The notes beneath the pieces were generated by a model. The model did no database searches and was not told the DNA's origin. It saw only the letters and a list, made by a program, of their open reading frames with translations. A DNA stretch of 64,000 nt, taken from NCBI RefSeq assembly GCF_001659605.2, contig NC_035167.2, positions 372,001 to 436,000 on the forward strand. The letters are read 5' to 3'. Positions 44,967 to 59,982 of this stretch are shown one piece after another; the stretch's first letter is position 1, and each line of letters opens with the position of its first letter. This DNA is from Manihot esculenta (Eukaryota > Streptophyta > Magnoliopsida > Malpighiales > Euphorbiaceae). The translations under genes and the position numbers were made by a program.

Positions 44967-46010
44967 CTCGTGTTGTCCTTGTAAAGGTGCCATGCCAATC
45001 TGTGTTTGGTTTTGTGTCTTGCCTACTGCTTAGTTATAGCGACCTCGCTTTGTTGTGTAATAAATTTTCAGTGATGCTGTGTTTCCTACGGGAATTCCAA
45101 GCATGACTTCTTGTATTGCTATTCCATCTTTAAAATAAATGGCACCGTCCTATTGAGTTTTCTTTTTTGAAAAGCAAGAAAGTATTAAAAAAAAAAACAA
45201 AGGTACATGGCCTATTGAGTTGATAATAAAATAAAGAAAATTATAAATTCAATGGGTTACAGAAAAAGCCAAAATGACCAACATGGGTCAACTAAGCTTG
45301 TTTATTTATTTAAATAGAATATTGAATTAAATATTTTTTTTAAAAAATACATTTTTTTGAATAAACAAAAGGAAAAAGTTTATTTATAAAAAAAAAAAAG
45401 TTCACAAGAGGTGTTTGACAATATTTATATAAATAAATGGATCCCAGTTACTTCTTATCTCTGTCGCGGCACTGCTAGCTAGCTATACTCATCTTCCTGA
45501 TACGAGTTACGACCGCCGGTGGCTCCAAGTAACTATCACTGGAACCACCAACCACAATCCATTTTTTGCCTGTTTCTCCGGCCCAATGTAATCTGGGACA
45601 CTGTCAATTGCCAGATCAGTAGTCACGAAATGGCCAGAACCAAGGTATGATTCAATATTTCTAAGTGGGGTAGGTAATAGGGGAAATGGATCAACCAAAG
45701 CAAGCTTGAGTTACACTTCTGGTATGAGAAATGCTAAAGCTTTTTCTGAGCCATGAGTTTTTAGAATGGTTCTTTTTCGTTGTCTTGCAACATCAGTAGT
45801 TCCCATGGGAGTTATATATAACCTCAAAATGCTGCTGTCTTATAAAGTTTGGAAATCAGATTGTTTTGACCTGGTTTTTGCAGCACATCCACCTCTGTGG
45901 TTAGCTAAGTTTGAGTTTCAAAGCGTTCTGTCAGAACAATTTTCTTGTAAGATGGGTAATAATTCCTTCAAATTTTATCAGAGCAAAACATAACCCCTGT
46001 GATCTTTACC
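44967..46010. other. Intergenic DNA after gene D
   Basis: No gene is supported. 45470-45700 has near-balanced base composition and a minus-strand open frame of 63 codons (45507-45698) that I do not recognise; it may be a fragment of a degraded gene or retroelement. Confidence 0.4.
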
Positions 46011-46014
46011 AAAG

Positions 46015-46310
46015 TTGAAAGCAGAATGTCAGAAACAAACAACTCTCTGCAACATCGCCATCTTCTTCTTTTTCAATAACCATGAATCTAATCTTACATC
46101 TCCTTACTTTTCGCATCATTCAGATAATCCCGCAACTATTATATTGTCTCAGACCCTAACTGGAGACGTACGCCTGCCTGTTTGTTGTCGTGCTATGACC
46201 ATGGCCTCTGAAACTAAAAATAAAATTGGGTTCCTTCATGGAACCATCACTAGGCCTGCACTTGATTCTCCTCTTCTGCCCCTTTAGAATCGCTGCAACA
46301 ACATGATTTA
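46015..46310 (+). mobile_element. Ty1/copia gag N-terminal fragment
   Basis: The translation from about 46105 reads HHSDNPATIILSQTLTGD, then MTMASETKNKIGFLHGTI, and after a TAG, NRCNNM. This is the order of blocks in the N-terminal copia gag domain (HPSDNPG, RAMxxALxAKNKxGFxDGT, WxRCNxM). The fragment ends near 46300 with no protease, RT or LTR nearby. It is a relic. Confidence 0.75.
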
Positions 46311-47154
46311 AGCTCATCTATATCTATATGAATATAATAAAAGCGGGTTTGCAATTTAACGATACTTAATTTTGATCAATTTTGACGAATTAAATTACAA
46401 TTATATCCTTTTGCAACTCTTCCATCGATTTTGGGCTGCCTGAAAGAGTTGATGGGTTTGTTGTCTTTTCTCACTATCACTTTTCCTTCACGTTTTTAAC
46501 TATGCGATCTTTATTTACTTGCCCATGGCTGTAGCGTAAAACAACTTTGCTTTGCACCATTCCTCTTCAGATCGACGTCGCTTTGTGCCCCTTAGATTAA
46601 AAATCTGGGTGATTCTTTGCTTGTATAATATAAGGATGAGTTTGCAAACCATTAGTTTAAAATTTTACATTTAAATTTATACATTGATTATAAAATTCTG
46701 CACCCATTTCAATATAAATATTTAATTTAATTAAGGGTTATAAAGTTGTTTCAAATAAGGTTGAACTTCTGCATATTTATGTATTTAAGCTTCGTTTAAA
46801 AGGTAAAATGATGGAGAGCTTAAAACTTATATGTTTGACAATTATTAAATTAAATATTTAAATTAAAATTCATTCTGTACAAGTTTAATATAAAATATTT
46901 AATGGAATTATTATTAAATCCATTCCCATATGTGAAAACAATTTGAATATAGGTAAAATAATCACGGGTGAACCTATTCCTTAGCAGCCCCCTTCAAACT
47001 GATGGTGGGAACACCGTAAGTTTGTCTCTATAAATACTAAGAGCACAATAAGTTTGTCTTTATAAATACTAAGAGGACCTAGCATATGGTATCTTTTTGT
47101 ATGTGTTGATTAATTATATCTAATCGAAATAATTATTTCTATGTAATTTTACAG
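46311..47154. other. Intergenic DNA before pseudogene E
   Basis: No GH1 exons 1 or 2 are recognisable here, so pseudogene E is 5'-truncated. A 32-bp unit with AAGTTTGTCT(C/T)TATAAATAC is tandemly duplicated at about 47018-47083. Confidence 0.45.
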
Positions 47155-49654
47155 AGAGAATAAGGGATTGTAGCAATGGAGGCATTGCAGTTGATTTTTA
47201 TAATCGATACAAAGTATAACCATTTAACTTTCCTTTTTATTTTTGTTTTCTCTTTCAAAATATATTTTTGTTTATCAATAATAAATTAAATAAAATTTAT
47301 GAAACTGATGTTGTAGGAAGATATATAAAGCTTTAAGAATATAGATTTTAGTGCTTTCACAATGTACATTTCATGATCAGAATTATACCTAGTAAGTTTT
47401 TTTTTTTTATCAAATATTGAACATTTAAACAAGCTTTCACATATTCAAATGAAATTTGCTATATTATTTATTGATAACTTTCTGTCATTTCTCATTTTTA
47501 TGCTTCCTAAAAATTTCAATATGCAGGTGGAAGAAGAAGGGAAGGAGTGAACGAACAAGGAATTAAATTTTATAATAAAGTTATCGATGAAATTATAAAA
47601 AATGGTAATGGTTATCTTTTCTTTTTTCCTTTTAAAGAACTCAAAATAGTAGACAGAAATATCTTCTTACATGTTGTCTCTAATTCCTTAATTTGTTTTT
47701 AAAAGGAATGAACTTTATATCCTAGGTAATCCCATGAAGTTAAAAAATTATACCAAACACTTAATTTTTTTTCTCAAAATTTAGGCCTAAAACTTTTTGT
47801 CACCATTTTTCATTGGGATACTTCTCAAACTCTAAAAGACAAGTATGGTGGCTTTTTAAGCTCTAATATTGTAAGTGTATAACTTCATATTACATTTTCA
47901 AAATATTAAAGGTTCAAATTTCATATCAATAATTCTTATCTTATTAATAGAATATCTTATTATAGAATTTCATAACATGTAGAAATTATTATCGTGATTA
48001 CGTGATCTTCTCTTTGAAATATTTGGTAATCGAGTGAGATTTTAGATGATTTTTAATAAACTATGGACACTCAGGGGATTCGCTTATGATGATGGAGTTT
48101 TTGCCCCTGGTTGATACTTTTCTTGAGTAAATCGTCAATGCCATGCTGGAAACTTAGTCACTGAACGTTATATAATTGCACATCATCTTTTTCTTTCTCA
48201 TGCTGTGGTTGTTGACTTATATAAAAAAAAAAATACCAAGTATATATGTTTTTTTTTTAAATTTTTCATGTATTTAATTTGTATCTTTCACCGGTAGAAA
48301 TGAAAGCCAATTTGACTTTCGTATTATACTTTACTGTGCAGATGACTCAAGGTGGAAAAATTGGAATAACAATCTTTAAATTTTTGTATGAACCTCTCTC
48401 TAATAGATCAATTGACATAGCAGCAACAAAGACAGCTCAAGATTTCATGTTTGAATTGTGAGTCTTTTTTTCCAAATTATGCTAGTAATTAAACATTTAT
48501 TATGTACATAGGTCTTTGATTGATGATAATATTTTTTTCATACTTTTTCAAGTGGATGGATCCTTTAACTTATGTTCGTTATCTAAGAACTGCATAAGAT
48601 TTAGTTAGAGATAGATTGCTCAAGTTTACTAATGAAGAATCTAAATTGTTTAGGGGATCATATGATTTTCTTAGATTATAATACTACACTTCATATTTTG
48701 CAAGACCAAATGCTACCGTTGATCTAAATTTTATTAGATACAAAACTGATAACCACGTTATTGAGACTTGTAAGTTCATATACAATTATATTATAATTGT
48801 ATGTATATGTATATATATATTTTTAAAAAGATGTTTAATTGATAATATAGTAATATTTTTATTCTTTTACTTTACCGCTTATGATTATGACGGTAATCTT
48901 ATTAGTCCACAGGTTAGTATTTAAGAAATTAATACATTGATAAAAGTATAAGAAAGATAATAATACATATATAGAAGATATTACTAACACATGATCAAAA
49001 TTTTCAGGCTTATTCACTATGATTTTATATTTTTTCGAAAGATATCAGACATTTATTGAACTATATTAAGATTATATATAACAATTCAGTAATTTATATT
49101 ATATTACTGAAAATAATAAGTGACTAATGCCTTTCACATCTAGGAATTTTGGCTAATTAATTATATTGAAATTTTGATTTAATTTTTAAGTTTTAGATAT
49201 ATCAATGTAGGAGTTGACAATCTCAATAATGAAAGCCTACCAATTGAGGAAGCACTATAAGATAATTCAGGATAAAATATTATAAAAAACATATGTGAGA
49301 ATGTATTAGAATCTCTCAAATTAGTCTATATATTTATATATATATACACAGAGAGAAAGGAGAGGTTTCATATAGATTTTTATTGATTTTTATTGATTTT
49401 CTTAATGATTTTTATTGATTTTCATATACATTAAAGGTTCCTGCATGGTCATACTTAGATAACTTTGAGTGAAATATTAGTTATACATCAGGATTTGATT
49501 TGTATATGTGGACTACAAGGATAATCTCGAAAGATATCCCAAGCATTCAGCTAATTGGTTCACGAAATTCCTGAAGCCACATATTAGTCCAGACAAGATC
49601 AGCCAGGTGACCTCAAAGAATTCAAGGAAGTTTGGCAATTTCTACGTAATGTAG
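47155..49654 (+). pseudogene. Linamarase-like GH1 pseudogene E (exons 3-13, many stops)
   Basis: Exons recognised: 3 (47155-47213), 4 (47317-47391, 1 nt short, with TAA), 5 (47527-47604, open), 6 (47785-47870), 7 (47983-48240), 8 (48342-48457, open), 9 (about 48553-48769), 10 (48878-48912, acceptor AG lost), 11 (49008 to about 49115), 12 (49211 to about 49320) and 13 (about 49436-49654). Exons 1-2 are missing. In exon 7 a TAG replaces a Trp codon and the acid/base NEP motif has become NKL, so the catalytic Glu is lost. Exon 9 has a TAA. Exon 13 still ends with an intact FYVM-type C-terminus and stop. Exon sizes and sequence place it with genes D and F. It cannot encode an enzyme. Confidence 0.92.
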
Positions 49655-50136
49655 ACTACATATGTTGTGAGCTTTGTGCGTCTCTTGCAACTAAATAATA
49701 TCACTTGGATACTGTTAAGCTCCAATAACCTACCTTATGGTGTCGTAAAATTTTTCGGGGTGAGTACATTTCGAAAATGCGTCGTATTTACGATTTTATA
49801 TAAAAAATATGATTTCCTCTAATACATAAAAATATTAATTTTTAAAAATCTTATGAACAAATAGATTTACGTTAGAATAACCCTTCTTGATGCACTTTGA
49901 TAGTACTTTTGGATCAGAATCCATATTTTGCATTGGGCTCGTTTATTAACTGATATAAATAATTCATTACCCATTACCCATTAATTTTCTCCGTACCTGA
50001 ATGACGTGGGATTACATTCTCCCCTTAATTTGTGATTCCATATAGTGTGCAGAGTCGAGTAAGAAATTGTTAGCGTTTCGGGCTACTCCACCTTACTCGT
50101 ATGAGTAACTATTTTTCTACAAGCTCACTATCTGCA
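49655..50136. other. Intergenic DNA after pseudogene E
   Basis: No feature is supported. The segment 49985-50110 has a mixed composition with TGACGTGGGA but no ends or frame that I can assign. Confidence 0.4.
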
Positions 50137-50145
50137 TATAATTTT

Positions 50146-50949
50146 GGAAAAATTATTTTTTAGTCCCTGAAATTTAACGTAATTAATACTTTTATCCCTC
50201 TATTTTAGCGACCCAATACTTAAGTCCCTCACTTTCTCTTCCGTCCATTTAAGCCGTTTGGTCAAAGATTCAAAGATGAGATGTGATAATTTTTTCCAAA
50301 GACACCATTCTCTCAACGTGAAATCCCTATTTTTCTTCTCTTTCATATCTTCTCCATTTCCTTTTATCCATTGTTTATTCTCCTCTTTTTTTTTTTTCTC
50401 TCTTTCTCTTTTTCATCTTTCTTCTCCCTCATATTTTCTCTATTTCCTTTTAACATTGTTGATTTTTTTTTCTCTTTTTCATCTTTTTTCTCCCTTATAT
50501 TTTTTCTATTTTTTTTTTGACATTGTTGATTTTTTTTCTCTTTTTCATCTTTGTTCTCTCTCATATTTTCTCTATTTCCTTTTGACATTGTTGATTTTTT
50601 TTTCTCTTTTCCATCTTTCTTCTCCCTGAAGCATTATTTGAGAGTTGCAGAAAGGGTAGCAGTTATGGTGAAGAAGAAGAAGTTGCAAAAAGGATAGGAG
50701 TTATGGTGAAGAAGAAGAAGAAGAATCTACAGTGAAGAGGATTTGAATTTGGGTTTCGTGATTTTGAAATAGCGGGACTTTTAGTGAGGATCAATTTTGT
50801 CAATTCACGTGTCCCAAACGGCTATTTTGGACGGAAGGACTACAAATTTGGACAAAAGAGTAAGTGAGGGATTTAAGTGTTGGGTCGCCAAAATAGAGGG
50901 ACAGAAGTGTTAATTACGTTAAATTTTAGGAACTAAAAATAATTTTTCC
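50146..50949. mobile_element. MULE-type inverted-repeat element (804 bp) with 9-bp TSD
   Basis: Long terminal inverted repeats begin GGAAAAATTATTTTT at each end and extend roughly 100 bp (50146-50250 and about 50830-50949). An exact 9-bp duplication, TATAATTTT, is at 50137-50145 and 50950-50958; 9-bp TSDs with long TIRs are the mark of Mutator-like elements. The interior holds a pyrimidine-rich tandem array (50336-50625) and GAAGAAGAA microsatellites. It has no transposase. Two related copies lie at 63004 and 63694 in the opposite orientation. Confidence 0.9.
50336..50625. repeat. Four-copy ~65-70-bp tandem repeat inside the MULE-type element
   Basis: Units contain TTTTTCATCTTTCTTCTCCC followed by CATATTTTCTCTATTTCC and ACATTGTTGA. 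The two overlapping open frames on opposite strands (50258-50629 and 50364-50588) are by-products of this repeat. Confidence 0.8.
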
Positions 50950-50958
50950 TATAATTTT

Positions 50959-52550
50959 TTTAATTCAGTATGTCTTTAATACCGATATTAACAGTTGACT
51001 CAAATAATTTTTAAATTTTTTTTTTCACTTAATCTAAAATAACTAATTTAAATTATTTAATAATTTATGAGTTAGATTATATAAACCCACTAGTCTCTTG
51101 AAGAAAAAAAAAAAAAGAAATCCCTTTAAAAAATCTTTGCTAGACTATATATTTTGAACTTTTAAAGTATAAATACATAGAAATCGCCATAACTAAAAAC
51201 TAGTTAATCTTTTCATTAAGTGCCAAGTGGAACACTATGGAACATGTCGTCACCAGTTGCTCCTTGTGGTCGCATTCACAACAAGGAAGAATTATTGTCC
51301 ACTAGTCGCACGACGCATCACTCCTGTCTGCTGGTCGCATGTCTCGCGCTGGTGCTGCTTGTTGCGCGCGCTTCGTCGATGATGCTGCTGGTCACGCGTC
51401 TCCTGGCTGGTCGTTACTTGTCGCCGACAATTGGAAGAGGCAGGTGATGTGGATTCTTGGAAAGATGAAGTGGCGGTAAGGAGACTACGAAACTTAGGCA
51501 GCGGCTGCAAAAGAAAATAATATTTGTTCTTAGGTTTTGTTCTTTTAATGGCACTTTTAAGTATTTTGACGATATAAGTCCGTTGCTAATGAGCAACTTA
51601 TCGATGGTAAATTTATTGAAAATAATGGAAATTTTCTATACTAACTTCTTGTTTTCTCTTACGGATTCTTAACTTGTCGCAAATTCTACCAGACATACTA
51701 TATTTTTTTTAATATAATAAGGTATTTTTAATAACAAATATCTTAATACAATTGTAATTTTGTTTTAAGTATTAATTTGAAAATTTAAATGGTAATTAAT
51801 ATGTTTTTTAAATTGAGAAAATTGATTAAAAATTTATTTTATATTATTTTTTAGATTAGTTGATATTTACCATTAAAGGAAGAAAATTAAAACAGAAAAA
51901 AAATGTCATATAGTAATTTTTAAAGCATCATTATTGAAAATTCATAAGAAATGTTTCTGAAAATAATAAATACTTAAATTTTTAATAATTATTCAATCAA
52001 TAATTATTTTACATATTTAAAATTAAATTATATAAAACAAAAAAAATAATTTATTATAAATACTGCACAACAGATTTTAATAATTCAAGCTTTTTATGAT
52101 GTAGCCAAAATTTTATTTGAAATTGGATTGTTTTAAAAAATTATTAATATTATGATAAGCAAAAAATTTATAATGAATCAAATTGTTAAATTAAGAATTT
52201 TATAAATACAATAAAAATACTTTTATATTACTTTTTTGTATAGAATAAGAATAGCAGTTGAAATTTAAAAATATATAAATAAAAATATTAACGTTTAACA
52301 TGTAAAATAATTTTTTTAATATGAACATCTACTACTTACATCTGAATATAAATATGATTTTAATTTTAACATCAAAGCATAATATCTCTTATCAAGGCTG
52401 GAAATTTGTTAATTATTGTCAATAGTGTGGGCCAAATTACTAATCACTTTAAATAATCGTGGAAGTGTACGCCAAGCCAAGATACATTTTTTTTATAAGT
52501 AAAAATTATTAATAAAATTAGAAAAGCAAGAATAAGCCAATAAACATTAA
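50959..52550. other. Intergenic DNA with a small GC-rich island
   Basis: It is mostly AT-rich. 51236-51440 is GC-rich, rich in CpG and GCGCG, with short open frames on both strands that show no domain; its origin is unknown. No gene is supported. Confidence 0.45.
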
Positions 52551-52722
52551 TGTAGAGGTTTTGGATAATACTTGATTAATTATTAATTATTAATCCTAAT
52601 GATGAGGAGGAAGTAAATAGTTACTGTCAAGGGTTACTTTGTTGGATAACTTGAAATGATTCATGGTTATACTTCAAGATTCAGTTTTCCTCCTACGTAT
52701 ATTCAGCTCATTGGTTCGTTAA
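52551..52722 (+). pseudogene. Intron 12 / exon 13 relic of a lost GH1 copy, abutting the gene F promoter
   Basis: 52551-52625 resembles intron 12 of gene F (TAGAGGTTTTG, then CCTAATGATGA). 52632-52690 resembles exon 13 (GGGTTACTTTG, TTGGATAACTT, then GGTTATACTTCAAGATTC). 52700-52718 (ATTCAGCTCATTGGTTCG) corresponds to the SAHWF-type stretch near the exon's end. Several internal deletions and frame breaks are present. The relic stops within about 5 bp of the gene F TATA box. The match was made by eye. Confidence 0.7.
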
Positions 52723-52725
52723 CTC

Positions 52726-52733
52726 TATATAAT
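52726..52733 (+). promoter_or_regulatory. TATA box of gene F
   Basis: TATATAAT sits 66 bp before the first ATG, in the same AACTCTATATAA context as gene D. An upstream ATG at 52741 opens a 10-codon frame, but it lies only 15 bp past the TATA box and so is probably not transcribed. Confidence 0.6.
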
Positions 52734-52791
52734 GGGAGCAATGCCAAGAAGAGAAAACCACACAACCACTTGAAATCATATTACCATCATT

Positions 52792-55772
<2,981 letters not shown>

Positions 55773-56147
55773 ATTATGTTGTGACTTCTTTTGTGTCTCT
55801 TGCAGTTGAATATTATCACTCGGCTATGTGTGAAATACAATAAATTCTATGTGTGACTTGTAATCTATGTTTGAAATAAATATTACTATCGTTTTGGTTT
55901 GTGTTTTATAGAATTGTCTTGCAATAGTAAAGTTCAATTAAGTAATATTTAAAAAATATTCATTCTATAAAAGTCATAAAGTGCCATGGCTCCTTTACCA
56001 ACAATAAACATACGAGATGAGGTTTAATGGATATAAAAATAATGCCCAATTTGTCGAATTGTTAATTTGTCTCACAATTGACACTTTTACTTTTCAATTC
56101 AACAACTTTTGATAAATATATTTTTTTTAACACCATATAATAATAAG
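55773..56147. other. Gene F 3' flank
   Basis: Contains the AATAAA at 55839 and a second AAATAAATATT near 55875. No other feature is seen before the LTR at 56148. Confidence 0.5.
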
Positions 56148-56610
56148 TGTAATACCCGGTTAAACTCCAGCGTCAGAATTTTCACTTTCCGATGGAATCT
56201 CCATCAGAATCTAGAATTCCGAAACTGAAATCTTTAGAAAGGTAAAATAGAATTTTCATAAAATCAATTTGAGTTTATATTTGAACTGAACTTGAGCCAT
56301 ATTATGTTTACTATACTGTAGCATTTAATAATAGTTTTAGTATGGATTTTATGTTTTCAGTTATGATGCATGCATAGGTCAAGTCTTGATTTATAAAATG
56401 ATTATGTTTTTATTAAATTGTGTGATCATATATGAGATTTTATCAGGTGTAACAACAGAATATATAGTAGGTTTGCTACGGGTTCCGGCGATCTTAAATC
56501 GATTTGAATCATAGCGCCGGTTCTGTATAATAGACTTGTTATGGGCTCCGATGACCTTAAGTCGATCTGAACCCTAGCACCGGCAATGGTCCGATTTTCA
56601 AATCGTTATA
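56148..56610 (+). mobile_element. Internally deleted solo LTR (463 bp) of the same gypsy family
   Basis: It starts TGTAATACCCGG at 56148 and ends TCGTTATA at 56610 (terminal TACA mutated to TATA). It is flanked by ATAAG at 56143-56147 and 56611-56615. Only about the first 110 bp and the last 350 bp of the 2.2-kb LTR remain, and no TTCGGC motif cluster is left. The LTR tail GCTACGGGTTCCGGCG...GCGCCGG is tandemly repeated once. It is old and diverged. Confidence 0.85.
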
Positions 56611-57822
56611 ATAAGTTTTTTCAATCACCGTCTTGTATTATATTGAAATTTCAAGTCCACAGCCACGGACTAAAGCATAAAATGGTTGACAGATCTCCAC
56701 CGAACTGTGGGAGTTTGTTAACGCCAAATGAGATTTTCAGAACGATTTTGGATTAATTAAACAGTGAAGGCCCCAAATAATACTATGGTATCTAGTAATT
56801 GATCGAAAATCTAGTCACGCTATCATAAAAATATTTGAATAATGGCTGAAACTCACCAGTCAGCTCCCTAATAATTACTTGGAAACATTTAATTGGTGAT
56901 AAAAAAAATATCCACGTGTATTTATTATAATGATAAAAAAATAATATAATAGTTAAATCCATCCAAGAAAGGACCAGGGATGGACATACATTGATATTGT
57001 AAAATTTTCATTTATACCCGTTTAGAAATTTCGTTAAAAATATAATTTTTCCTCTTCAATTTTATAAACTTGTAAATATATTCTTATATTTTTCATTATT
57101 TATTTTTGTCAGAAATATATAGCCTTTTCTAAATTTTGAAAATGTTGGTTTGAGTATTGAAATCTTCTAATTCTTTTTATTACATTTACTTATAATCCTT
57201 TTAAATTTAATTTTCAATTGTTTCTTGAAATTTTTATACTCCTTTTAAGTATTATATTTATTTGTGATTTTTAGTATCAAAAAGTTTCTCTAAACTTTTT
57301 AAAATATGCAAATTTTTTATTACCATGTTTATTTTCGGCCTCTCAATTTAAATGTTCTAATTTCATCCCAGGGAAGAACACTAGACATGGAAGCAAAATA
57401 ATTCTAAGGGATTTTGAACAGTGAAAGCTCAATCAATAAATGGTAATTTATGGTTTTTAACTGTTGTTGCAAGCATGGCAAGAACTATAAATTAGATTTT
57501 AGGCTTTGTTTTGTTTTGAGTCTGCTTGATTTAAACTCATATCTTTTTATCACTTTTCTTTTTTACAATATTCATAGCTTATTAAAAAAAAGAAATTATA
57601 AATTCAATGTAATTTATTGATAATCAATACAATATTATTGGGCTTTTGAACTTTTGATGATATTTCTAAAAAAAATAAATAATTTTCAATATTTATAGTC
57701 ATCGGTATAATTTCAACACTCTCTCTATAAAATAGAAATCGGTTTGAAATTGTATGTAGTTTCAGCTGATTTTTGAAATATAAATATTTAAAAAAGTAAT
57801 TTAAAAAAAAAGTTATACTAGT
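56611..57822. other. AT-rich DNA between two solo LTRs
   Basis: No GH1 exon is recognisable, so exons 1-6 of pseudogene G are missing rather than displaced to this side of the LTR. No gene or repeat is supported. Confidence 0.5.
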
Positions 57823-59947
57823 TATAATACCCGGCTAAGTTCCGGCGTCGGAATTCCAATCTTTCGACGGAATCTCCGTTGGAATTCGGAATCTCGAGGT
57901 CGGAATTCTTTAGTAGGGTGAAAAATAAGGTTTTCTTAAAATGAATTTGAAGTTTTGGTTTGAAAAAAATGGAAGAAAAGGAGTTTGAGGGAAAATTCAG
58001 GTTCGGCCGCCGAATATTGAAGTTCGGCCGCCGAACATGGTGCTGCTGCGGGAGCTCTCCTTTCAGCCTTTGAAGGTGGTCTGGCCAACCATCTATAAAA
58101 GGCCTCCAGTCCGAAAATGGGAGAGTTTTTCTCTTCATTTTCGGGCAAAGGTGAGTTTTTGCCCTCCCATAGTTGATTTTATTGTTTTCCTTCAAATCTT
58201 TCAAAATATTCATGAGTTTTCCCTCGTTTTTGAATATTTGAGCTTAAATCCAAGATTTTAAAGTTTGGAGACCGTTTCTCCTCAACTCCAAGCTTGGGTC
58301 GCATCTACCTTAGATCTTCAAGAGATAAGTGTAGATCATTGTTTTTCCTTATGTTTTGAGTAAGTTTTAAAAAGGGTTAAGAGTTAAAAAATGCATGAAA
58401 TGGTTAGATCTAATGTTATAGGGTTTGAGTTGAGTTTTTATAAATGTTTGCTCTTATGAGTTTTTATCGTTGTTTCTTTAGGGTTTAGGCTAGTTTTTAT
58501 GCCCCTTGTGCTCGATGAGTGTGTATACATGTTTTGAGGGATTGGATGTGAAGAATTGAGAAGTTTTGGTGGCTGAGTGCATAAGGTAGAATCGGGTTCT
58601 GCCATTCTAGAGAACCCAGATTCAGTGGCCGAAGCAGGGTTCGGCCGTCGAACCTGCCTGTGGAGGCAGCCTTTGGCCACCTAACCTGCCCTTGAAAGGA
58701 TGAACTTTCGGATTTGGGAAGGCTTTCGGCCGCCGAACCTGCCCCCGAAGGTTGGTGACTTTCGGATCTGTGATGGGGTTTCGGCCGCCGAACCTGCCGC
58801 CGAAAGTGCCTGACTTTCGGATCTGTGGAGGACCTTCGGCCGCCGAACCTGCCGCCGAAAATCCCCTGCCCAGCCTTTCTTTGCTTATTTCCTATGCATG
58901 TTTTGTTATGTTTTAGGGGGTTTTTGAGGAGTTGTTTAGAGTCATGTAATAGTTATGTCTGGTCCCTCATTTGGGTCCATCTGTATAGGATCAGACCTAG
59001 GAGACCGTAGAGGCCAGCAGTGAGTCAGCTGCTACAGTTTTTGTCAAGCGTCAGCCAGAGGTGAGTAGAACTGAACTATCTTTTCAAAGTAACTAAATTT
59101 TTAAGCATGTTCATGCATCACGAATGCCATGTATATGTATTAGGTTGTTTTGCATTAGAATTCACGAATATGATACATTGCATAATTTGCTGTTGATGTA
59201 GATAGATATTGGATGACCCACTAACCCTCGAAATATTATGATATGATATGATACGAAAAGACCAGGGCTTATCGATTCTACGCCCTTGGCAGATTAGATA
59301 TGTTATGTTATATTTAAGCGAAAGTCCTGAGGAACTCCGTCGAGAACCGGGCACATTGGATTATGTAGAGGGTTACTGGTGACAAGTCCATCTTAATGTG
59401 AATTGTTTATATTGTGACGCATTTCATACGAGCATGTATTTATTCAACTGTTTTTTATGTTCTGCTCACTAGGCTCTTGTAGCTTATCCCTTTCCCCTAA
59501 CCCCAGGTTTGCAGGATCAGAAATAGCACGGGGAGTCAGCTTAGTGGCTGGTATAGCTGATGTAATAGAATAGTTGTGGACATGTAATATATAAAGGATT
59601 AAAATTGTGATTGGCCCTAGTTTTCTTTACCTTGTAATCCTGTTAACATGATCTTTATGTAAAAATTTTAATTATGATTTATGTTTGAACCAATCTTGAG
59701 GCATGTGATGTTAACCATACTAGAGCATTTGATGAGGGCTCTAGTATGGGTTTTATGTTTTCAGTATGATACATGCATAGGTTGAACTCAGTTTCATAGA
59801 AATATTTAAGTTTTTGTGATAATGTATGATCATGTGTGGGATTTTATCAGGTACACAGGATGTATAGCAGGCTTGCTACGGGTTTTGACGACCTTAAGTC
59901 GATCTGAATCCTAGCGCCGGTAGCGGTTCGATTTTTGAGTCGTTACA
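57823..59947 (+). mobile_element. Solo LTR (2125 bp) at the truncated 5' end of pseudogene G
   Basis: The left end reads TATAATACCCGG (usual TG mutated to TA) and the right end GAGTCGTTACA. TSD CTAGT is at 57818-57822 and 59948-59952. It holds a TATAAAAGG box near 58095, the TTCGGC-N-GCCGAA cluster (58610-58860) and one or two CCAGG-type hairpin units (about 59262-59350). It lies 36 bp before the first recognisable exon sequence of pseudogene G. Confidence 0.93.
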
Positions 59948-59982
59948 CTAGTATTATATATTAATTTATATTAATATTGGCG

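Noticed and set aside
50258..50629. Open frames on both strands of a pyrimidine-rich array
   Set aside because: By-product of a tandem repeat inside the MULE-type element.
51220..51447. 75-codon open frame in a GC-rich island
   Set aside because: Repetitive Leu/Arg/Ser composition, open on both strands, no recognisable domain.
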